Shown here in pieces: positions 1 to 5,351 of a stretch of 11,624 bases of DNA (the stretch's first letter is position 1; each line of letters starts with the position of its first letter). Origin of the DNA: Prevotella sp. CAG:1185 (GTDB lineage: Bacteria; Bacteroidota; Bacteroidia; Bacteroidales; Bacteroidaceae); NCBI GenBank assembly GCA_000436695.1, contig HF992552.1, positions 1 through 11,624 on the forward strand, given 5' to 3'. The notes beneath the pieces were generated by a model that was given only the letters and a program-made list of their open reading frames with translations, had not been told where the DNA came from and made no database searches. A program made the translations under genes and the position numbers.

Positions 1-1
1 G

Positions 2-877
2 CTGGCACAGAAATATTGGATTGGCGATATGTCAGAAGACAATGCGGTTGCTTTTACTGAAAACGGATGGTCTGCTCAGACATCTCTTATTGCACCATAT
101 TCAGTATTCTATGTTGAGGCTCTCGGTCATGAAACAGAGGCAGAAACAATTTATGATGCTAATGTGACTGTTAAATTCACTGCTGCCATGCAGAAGTTTG
201 AAACAACTTCAACAGGTGAAGGCTCACAGACCGTTTCTCTCAAGATAACGGCAGAAGACGCTGAAGGCTCAAGCAGCGCGGCTGTGCGCTATGCCGCTTC
301 GGCAAGCAACGGCTTCGGCATGGAGGACGCACAGATGATTAGCGGACTGACAGGCAATGCCGACAACGCTCCTAAGGTTTACACCGTAGCCGGCAACACG
401 GCAGTGAGCGTCAACCAGCTGAAGGACGCACAGCGCATACCGTTAGGCGTTACGGCAGCCGACGGCTCAGTTGTAACCCTTACATTCAGCGGCGTTGCAG
501 CTGTTAAGGATGCCGCTATCTACGATGCCGAGCTGCAGAGCGAGACACCGCTCTATGAAGGCTATCAGCTCACGGTTAACGGTCCGTCATACGGCCGCTA
601 CTTCCTGATAGGCCACGGCTCAGGCACTACCGGCATAACAGAAACTCCTGTTGAGGGCAACGTAAGCGTAAGCTCTATCGTTCCGCATCAGGTTGTTGTT
701 ACGTCAGACACTGGGCTGCGCTCAGTGAGCATCTGGTCGGCAGGCGGCGCACTCTTGAAGAAAGTAATGCCTGAAGGCAATTATACTTGCACTATTAACG
801 GTGTCAACAGCGGTGTTGTTATCGTCCGCATTGACACAGCAACAGATTCGCATGTAAATAAAATAAGAGTTAGGTAA
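2..877 (+). CDS. C-terminal part of a large secreted/surface protein with T9SS-type C-terminus (5' truncated)
   Basis: The reading frame is open from base 2, so the gene begins before the window; the ATG at 29 is probably internal. About 291 residues are visible. The section from about 390 to 610 reads as a beta-rich module (around VYTVAGNTAVSVNQL, then LTFSGVAAVKDA and a GRYFLIGHG end). I associate this module with large Bacteroidales extracellular proteins, from memory and not from a search. A short TTGITE-like linker follows, then about 70 residues with the pattern of a T9SS type-A sorting domain: a strand carrying SVSIWSAGG, a later GVVIVRI strand and a basic KIRVR end. Such domains direct export across the outer membrane and are then removed. 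The function of the missing N-terminal part cannot be told. The first 200 bases are more AT-rich than the rest, which could mean a mosaic origin. Two hairpins and a terminator follow the stop. Confidence 0.85.
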   Translation: MAQKYWIGDMSEDNAVAFTENGWSAQTSLIAPYSVFYVEALGHETEAETIYDANVTVKFTAAMQKFETTSTGEGSQTVSLKITAEDAEGSSSAAVRYAASASNGFGMEDAQMISGLTGNADNAPKVYTVAGNTAVSVNQLKDAQRIPLGVTAADGSVVTLTFSGVAAVKDAAIYDAELQSETPLYEGYQLTVNGPSYGRYFLIGHGSGTTGITETPVEGNVSVSSIVPHQVVVTSDTGLRSVSIWSAGGALLKKVMPEGNYTCTINGVNSGVVIVRIDTATDSHVNKIRVR

Positions 878-906
878 GTTTTGGCCGTAAGGTCAAATTG
901 CAGGTG

Positions 907-941
907 AGTGGGAGTGTCCGTGAGGATGCTCCCATTTTTTT
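907..941 (+). terminator. Intrinsic terminator after the first gene
   Basis: The arms GGGAGTGTCC (910-919) and GGATGCTCCC (924-933) pair along ten positions, two of them G-U, around a GTGA loop. Seven T residues follow at 935-941. The stem can be extended outward by T909-A934. It lies 30 bases after the stop at 877 and separates this gene from aspA. Confidence 0.85.
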
Positions 942-1144
942 GTTTATATTGTTGAGCGTGGGCAAGCATGACAGATGATAGTTGGTTGTTATATGACACA
1001 GGCAGGCGGTAGAAAGCATAAATATACTGATGCTTCGCAAGTTTTCTGTATTACCGCATGATGACTTTTTGAAACATATTAAGGCTATATTAAAGATGTT
1101 TTTATGATAAATTATACGTTTAATATGTTAAAACCGTAATAATA

Positions 1145-1176
1145 TTTGACACATTGAAAAGTTTGCACTATCTTTG
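1145..1176 (+). promoter_or_regulatory. Bacteroidetes-type promoter for aspA
   Basis: A -33 box TTTG at 1145-1148 is followed after 20 bases by TATCTTTG at 1169-1176. This matches the Bacteroidetes sigma-ABfr consensus TTTG-N19-21-TAnnTTTG. Transcription would start near 1182-1184, leaving a leader of about 85 bases before the ATG at 1268. No operator was recognised. Confidence 0.8.
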
Positions 1177-1267
1177 ACACTGAAAGGCAACTGGCAGAAC
1201 ATAACGCCGAAGTACCTTAATTATATATATTGTGAAAATAGTTAATCAAAACATAAACCTTAAAACT

Positions 1268-2695
1268 ATGAATTCAGAAAAGGTTACACGTATGGAGCAC
1301 GACCTCCTCGGCTCACGTGAGATTCCGGCAGACGCATTGTATGGCATACAGACATTGCGCGGCGTTGAGAATTTCTCAATCAGTAAGTTCAATCTCAGCC
1401 AGTATCCGCTGTTCATCAACGGTCTGGCATACACCAAGTGGGCTGCGGCTGAGGCCAACCATCAGCTCGGGCTGCTTACCGATGCTCAGTATGAGGGCAT
1501 CAAGGCAGCTTGTCAGGACATACTGGCCGGCAAGTATCACGACCAGTTCCCCGTGGACATGATTCAGGGAGGTGCAGGCACCAGCACCAACATGAACGCC
1601 AACGAGGTTATAGCCAACATTGCCCTGAAACACATGGGGTTCAAGCCGGGCGACTATGAGCACTGCTCGCCTCACGACCACGTTAACCGTTCACAGTCGA
1701 CCAACGACGCATATCCTACGGCTATCCACATGGGCCTGTATGCCAGCCATCTCGCCCTTGTTCCGCATATCAAGGAGCTTATAGCAGCGTTCCGCAAAAA
1801 GTCGGAAGAGTTTGCACATATCGTAAAGATGGGGCGCACCCAGTTAGAGGACGCAGTGCCGATGACGCTCGGACAGACATTCTCAGGCTTTGCAAGTATA
1901 CTTGAGGCAGAGCTGCTGCATCTCGACCAGGCTGCAGCCGACTTCCTTGAGGTCAACATGGGCGCAACGGCCATCGGCACCGGCATCTGCTCAGAGCCGG
2001 GCTATGCCGATAAGTGCGTCAAGGCTTTGGCCGAGATTACCGGATGGGACATAACCCTCGCTAAAGACCTTGTTGGCGTAACGTCAGACACGTCTTGCAT
2101 GATAGGCTATATGTCAGAGCTGAAGCGCATAGCCGTTAAGCTCAGCAAGATAAGCAACGACCTGCGTCTGCTTGCCAGCGGTCCGCGCTGCGGTCTTGCC
2201 GAAATCAATCTTCCGGCACGTCAGCCCGGCTCGTCAATCATGCCCGGAAAGGTTAATCCCGTCATTCCGGAGGTGGTAAGCCAAGTGGCATTCAAGATTA
2301 TCGGCAACGAGCTTTGTGTCACCATGGCAGGCGAGGCGGCACAGATGGAGCTTAACGCCATGGAGCCTGTCATGGCTCAGTGCAGCTTCGAGTCGGTAGA
2401 CCTTATGGCCAACGCATGCGACACTCTGCGCACGCTCTGCGTTGAAGGCATCACAAGCAACGAGGATAACTGTCGCCGCGAGGTTAACCGCAGCATAGGC
2501 ATCGTTACTGCCCTCAACCCCTACATAGGTTACGAACATTCTACCGAGATTGCCAAGAAGGCCATGGAGACAGGCCGCGGCGTGGTTGAGCTTGTGCTTG
2601 AGGAGGGCATACTTACCCAGAAAGATCTCGACACCATTCTTGATGCCAAGAACATGGTTCGCCCTGTTAAGCTCGACATTCACCCTAAATGTTAG
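1268..2695 (+). CDS. aspA: Aspartate ammonia-lyase (aspartase)
   Basis: This cytoplasmic enzyme reversibly converts L-aspartate to fumarate and ammonia. It supplies fumarate for anaerobic respiration and the succinate pathway and takes part in nitrogen metabolism. The product has 475 residues, close to E. coli AspA (478), and aligns over its full length with that sequence as I recall it. The superfamily signature GSSIMPGKVNP begins at residue 321 and carries the flexible-loop catalytic serine. SQSTNDAYPT lies near residues 139-148. GRTQLEDAVPMT (from residue 189) has Gln at 192, as in aspartases, where class II fumarases have His (GRTH), so this is AspA and not FumC. I prefer the ATG at 1268 over the in-frame GTG at 1232: it gives the usual short lead before the EHDLLG motif, and an ATG at 1292 is also possible. 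The gene has its own promoter and terminator and appears monocistronic. Confidence 0.96.
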   Translation: MNSEKVTRMEHDLLGSREIPADALYGIQTLRGVENFSISKFNLSQYPLFINGLAYTKWAAAEANHQLGLLTDAQYEGIKAACQDILAGKYHDQFPVDMIQGGAGTSTNMNANEVIANIALKHMGFKPGDYEHCSPHDHVNRSQSTNDAYPTAIHMGLYASHLALVPHIKELIAAFRKKSEEFAHIVKMGRTQLEDAVPMTLGQTFSGFASILEAELLHLDQAAADFLEVNMGATAIGTGICSEPGYADKCVKALAEITGWDITLAKDLVGVTSDTSCMIGYMSELKRIAVKLSKISNDLRLLASGPRCGLAEINLPARQPGSSIMPGKVNPVIPEVVSQVAFKIIGNELCVTMAGEAAQMELNAMEPVMAQCSFESVDLMANACDTLRTLCVEGITSNEDNCRREVNRSIGIVTALNPYIGYEHSTEIAKKAMETGRGVVELVLEEGILTQKDLDTILDAKNMVRPVKLDIHPKC

Positions 2696-2751
2696 TTTTC
2701 TGTTCCTGCTTTCAGTCTTTAACTTCGTTTAATGGCTAAGTTGGTATATTC

Positions 2752-2796
2752 CGTGCCGTCCGGTTTTTCAAAATGAATCCGGGCGGCACGCTTTTT
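2752..2796 (+). terminator. Strong intrinsic terminator after aspA
   Basis: CGTGCCGTCCGG (2752-2763) pairs with CCGGGCGGCACG (2779-2790) over 12 positions with one G-U pair, around a 15-base loop. CTTTTT follows at 2791-2796. It starts 56 bases after the aspA stop. Confidence 0.9.
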
Positions 2797-2921
2797 GTCC
2801 TCACTGCCGTTGATCCGCGCTTCTGTCGTCATAGTCTGCTGTTTTTATATGGTCAGCTATGTCTGCCCAAAGGCATATTACAATATGTTCGATACAAGGC
2901 AACTGCTTTGCCGAATAAAAA

Positions 2922-2957
2922 TGGGTGGTTTTCACTAAGAAAACGGCCCACTTTTGC
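2922..2957. terminator. Candidate bidirectional hairpin/terminator
   Basis: TGGGTGGTTTTC (2922-2933) pairs with GAAAACGGCCCA (2939-2950) except for one G-G mismatch and one G-T pair, around a five-base loop ACTAA. On the + strand CTTTT follows. On the - strand the stem is followed by a longer T run (the complement of AAAAA at 2917-2921), so the - strand reading is the stronger terminator. No gene that would need it on that strand was recognised. Confidence 0.45.
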
Positions 2958-3069
2958 ATCATAAGTGGCCGAGTTACGATGCGTAAACGATAGGTTAATG
3001 ATTTGAAACCTGCACACATGGTTTTGATTACAGTTTTTCTTCTTTAGCCATTTATCCCGGGTTGACTTT

Positions 3070-3102
3070 AATCATAAGCGTGCTTTTTCCTTATGATTTT
3101 TT
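3070..3102 (+). terminator. Candidate AT-rich hairpin terminator
   Basis: A perfect nine-base inverted repeat, AATCATAAG (3070-3078) and CTTATGATT (3090-3098), has an 11-base loop and runs into TTTTTT at 3097-3102. The stem is AT-rich, so it would be weak. No gene directly precedes it. Confidence 0.4.
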
Positions 3103-3270
3103 GATGATTCGCACGTTGCTGCTGTTGCTGCCTGTAAGTTTTATGCGAGTCGCTTATACGCAACCGGCTAATAAAGTCTGATTTTATGAATATTTTATGC
3201 GGGGCACACAGTTATAGGCATGACTCTTTATGTTCACTTTTGACATATTTTCAAAAAACATTGCGTTGAT

Positions 3271-3301
3271 TTTGAAAAATCGATGATTTGCATTATCTTT
3301 G
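3271..3301 (+). promoter_or_regulatory. Canonical promoter at the head of the cysS repeat array
   Basis: TTTG at 3271-3274, a 19-base gap and TATCTTTG at 3294-3301 match the Bacteroidetes consensus exactly. Transcription from here would start near 3307 and read through all three downstream repeat units, giving a leader of about 255 bases for cysS. The best -33 box and spacing of the four possible promoters in this region are here. Confidence 0.75.
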
Positions 3302-3530
3302 CAAGAAGATAAGCTGCATCTCGGCATAACGCTCAAACTTATGTTTGGCGGTTCTGCTCTCGATTTGCATTATCTTTGCATAAGATAAGCTGCATCTCGG
3401 CATAACGCTCAAACGCTGTTTGGCGGTTCTGCTCTCGATTTGCGTTATCTTTGCAAGAAGATAAGCTGCATCTCGGCATAACGCTCAAACTTATGTTTGG
3501 CGATTCTGCTCTCGATTTGCGTTATCTTTT
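3302..3530 (+). repeat. Three tandem 75-77 bp repeat units carrying -7 promoter boxes
   Basis: The units are 3302-3378 (77 bp), 3379-3453 (75 bp) and 3454-3530 (77 bp), and they are nearly identical. Differences are confined to the start (GCAAGAAG or GCATAAG), the hairpin loop (CTTATG or CGCTG) and single-base changes (GCATT/GCGTT, GGCGG/GGCGA). Each unit begins with AAGATAA, contains CTGCATCTCGGCATAACGC, then CAAAC and GTTTG arms, and ends with TTATCTTTG; the last copy reads TTATCTTTT. The AAGATAA and TTATCTT ends are complementary, and the middle is also partly self-complementary, so each unit can fold into a long imperfect hairpin. The array ends 32 bases before the cysS start codon. It looks like an amplified promoter/leader element, not a coding repeat. 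Confidence 0.9.
3344..3530 (+). promoter_or_regulatory. Possible additional tandem promoters within the repeat units
   Basis: The -7 boxes recur at 3371-3378 (TATCTTTG), 3446-3453 (TATCTTTG) and 3523-3530 (TATCTTTT, lacking the final G). The nearest TTTG sequences lie at 3344, 3419 and 3496, each 23 bases upstream, longer than the usual 19-21. These copies may therefore be weak promoters or silent duplicates. The degenerate last copy is the one nearest the gene. Confidence 0.45.
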
Positions 3531-3562
3531 TACATAGAAGGTGGAATATAGACAAATTAAAT

Positions 3563-5053
3563 ATGGAACAGAAATTTTTTATATATAACACATTGAGCCG
3601 CCGCAAGGAGCTTTTTGTGCCGATACACAGTCCCAATGTGGGCATGTATGTGTGCGGACCTACGGTTTATGGCGATCCGCATCTGGGTCATGCCCGTCCG
3701 GCAATAACCTTCGACATCCTTTTCCGCTATCTTAAGCATCAGGGCTATAAGGTGCGCTACGTCAGAAACATCACTGACGTGGGCCATCTGGAGCACGATG
3801 CCGACGAGGGCGACGACAAGATAGAGAAGAAGGCACGTCTGGAGCAGCTCGAGCCTATGGAGATAGCCCAGTATTACACCAACCGCTATCACGACGCCAT
3901 GAGGGCTCTCAACGTGCTGCCGCCGAGCATCGAGCCTCACGCTACGGGACACATCATAGAGCAGGAGGAACTGGTAAAGCAGATTCTCGACAACGGTTTT
4001 GCCTATGAGAGCAACGGCAGTATCTATTTCGACATTGCCAAATATAACGAGAAATATCACTACGGCATACTGTCGGGACGCAATCTCGACGACGTTATCA
4101 ACGCCAGCCGTCAGCTCGACGGAGTGGGCGAGAAACACAATCAGGCCGACTTCGCCCTGTGGAAGAAGGCACAGCCCGAGCACATCATGCGCTGGCCGAG
4201 CCCGTGGAGCGACGGTTTCCCGGGATGGCACTGCGAGTGTACAGCCATGGGCCGCAAGTATCTCGGCAACCACTTCGACATACACGGCGGAGGAATGGAT
4301 CTTGTGTTCCCTCACCATGAGTGTGAGATAGCCCAGGCTGTGGCAAGCCAGGGCGACCAGATGGTTAAATACTGGATGCACAACAACATGATAACCATCA
4401 ACGGACAGAAGATGGGCAAGAGCCTCGGCAACTTCATCACGCTCGAGCAGTTCTTCACGGGCAATCATCCGAGCCTCGACAAGGCTTATTCGCCCATGAC
4501 GATACGCTTCTTCATCCTGTCGGCCCACTACCGCGGCACGGTGGACTTCTCTAACGAAGCCCTGCTGGCAAGCGAGAAGGGACTGGCACGACTGATGTCA
4601 GGCATTGCCGACTTAGACCGCGTGCCCGTGTCAGACAAGTGCGACGCACAGACCGAAGAGTTTGTCAAGGGTCTTCGCCAGAAATGCTACGACGCAATGA
4701 ACGACGACCTTGCCACACCGCAGGTTATCAGCTATCTGTTTGAGGCATGCGGAGTGGTCAACAAACTGCTTGACCACAAGGCAACGATATGCGCCGACTG
4801 CCTGAAGGAACTCAAGGACACCATGCGTCTCTTTGCCTTCGACCTGCTCGGACTCAAGGAAGAGCACGAGGGCAACAACAGCGCCCGCGAGGAAGCCTAC
4901 GGCAAGGTGGTTGACATGGTGCTGAGCCTAAGGGCCAAGGCAAAGGCCGAGAAAGACTGGGCCACGAGCGACCGCATACGCGACGAGCTTGCCGCTGCCG
5001 GATTCGAGGTGAAAGATACCAAGGACGGCTGCGTATGGAAACTTGATAAGTAG
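3563..5053 (+). CDS. cysS: Cysteinyl-tRNA synthetase
   Basis: This class I aminoacyl-tRNA synthetase charges tRNA-Cys with cysteine using ATP. The 496-residue product is somewhat longer than the E. coli enzyme (461). The HIGH motif is HLGH at residues 40-43. The KMSKS motif appears as KMGKS at 283-287, with Gly in place of the first Ser. The zinc ligands that confer cysteine specificity are predicted by alignment to be Cys31 (in VCGPTVYG), Cys226 (in WHCECTAMG), His251 and Glu255 (in FPHHECE). The HGGGMDLVFPHH core is intact. The C-terminal part has the helical DALR-type region and a conserved tail (DRIRDELAAAGFEVKDTKDG). The ATG at 3563 fits the family N-terminus; the frame is open further up into the repeat array but has no ATG there. 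A purine-rich GAAGGTGG at 3538-3545 is rather far for a ribosome-binding site. Confidence 0.97.
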   Translation: MEQKFFIYNTLSRRKELFVPIHSPNVGMYVCGPTVYGDPHLGHARPAITFDILFRYLKHQGYKVRYVRNITDVGHLEHDADEGDDKIEKKARLEQLEPMEIAQYYTNRYHDAMRALNVLPPSIEPHATGHIIEQEELVKQILDNGFAYESNGSIYFDIAKYNEKYHYGILSGRNLDDVINASRQLDGVGEKHNQADFALWKKAQPEHIMRWPSPWSDGFPGWHCECTAMGRKYLGNHFDIHGGGMDLVFPHHECEIAQAVASQGDQMVKYWMHNNMITINGQKMGKSLGNFITLEQFFTGNHPSLDKAYSPMTIRFFILSAHYRGTVDFSNEALLASEKGLARLMSGIADLDRVPVSDKCDAQTEEFVKGLRQKCYDAMNDDLATPQVISYLFEACGVVNKLLDHKATICADCLKELKDTMRLFAFDLLGLKEEHEGNNSAREEAYGKVVDMVLSLRAKAKAEKDWATSDRIRDELAAAGFEVKDTKDGCVWKLDK

Positions 5054-5223
5054 AATATTGAATGGGAGTGATGGAAACCATGGAAGCTCCACAAGCTATG
5101 GTGTCCATGATAACCGTTGGAGTCATGAGAGCATATTTAGGTTATGCGCTCCGATACAGTAAACGACACAACTGTAGCGCATGAATCCTGTTACTGCTAA
5201 ATATCTGATAACGTATATGTGTG

Positions 5224-5285
5224 AAAAGAACGGCGGCACACGGCCGCACCCCTTGATGGCAGTCAGTGACGCCGCTCTTTTCTTT
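5224..5285 (+). terminator. Long hairpin with T-rich tail between cysS and the HTCS gene
   Basis: AAAAGAACGGCG (5224-5235) pairs with CGCCGCTCTTTT (5270-5281) at 11 of 12 positions around a 34-base loop that can form internal GC pairs. CTTT follows. It sits 170 bases after the cysS stop and 70 bases before the HTCS start, so it may end cysS transcripts, or it may be a leader structure of the HTCS messenger. A second nine-base dyad with one mismatch (GGAAACCAT 5073-5081, ATGGTGTCC 5098-5106) lies just after cysS without a T run. No clear TAnnTTTG promoter was found between the two genes. Confidence 0.5.
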
Positions 5286-5351
5286 AATTTAAAATCTTTT
5301 ATCCGATGCAGGATAGCCTCACCTGAGGCATTAACCAACTGAGGTCAGACT

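Larger units (their letters stand above)
878..1267. other. Intergenic region between the first gene and aspA
   Basis: No coding region is supported in these 390 bases. The left end holds a 7-bp hairpin (880-886 with 891-897, loop GTAA) and the terminator at 907-941. The middle has a weak nested dyad: GCGGTA at 1006-1011 with TACCGC at 1052-1057, enclosing AAGCAT (1014-1019) and ATGCTT (1030-1035). I assign it no function. The right end holds the aspA promoter at 1145-1176 and a leader of roughly 85 bases. Confidence 0.7.
2797..3270. other. Gene-free region upstream of the cysS control region
   Basis: I see no supported protein-coding gene in these 474 bases. The short open frames on both strands lack recognisable products or start contexts. 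The region holds two hairpin-forming sequences (2922-2957 and 3070-3102), each followed by a T-rich run. No Bacteroidetes promoter was found in front of either, so they may be remnants of decayed genes, backup terminators or parts of an unrecognised small RNA. Confidence 0.6.

Noticed and set aside
1232..1267. Upstream GTG start for aspA
   Set aside because: It would add 12 residues beyond the usual AspA N-terminus; the ATG at 1268 fits the family length.
1268..2695. Fumarase class II as the identity of the lyase
   Set aside because: GRTQ replaces the GRTH motif of fumarases and the surrounding sequence matches aspartase.
3302..3530. CRISPR array before cysS
   Set aside because: The repeated unit is 75-77 bp with direct abutment and no unique spacers, and there are no cas genes.
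3302..3562. T-box riboswitch for cysS
   Set aside because: No T-box sequence, specifier loop or antiterminator arrangement was seen, and T-boxes are not typical of Bacteroidetes.
3445..3645. 66-codon - strand frame starting in cysS and running into the repeat array
   Set aside because: Part of it is a translation of the repeat unit itself and part is antisense to cysS, so it is not a gene.
3557..4528. Long open frame of 323 codons on the - strand
   Set aside because: It lies wholly antisense to the well-supported cysS gene, ends in its coding start and shows no recognisable protein motif; it is explained by the GC-biased codon use of cysS.
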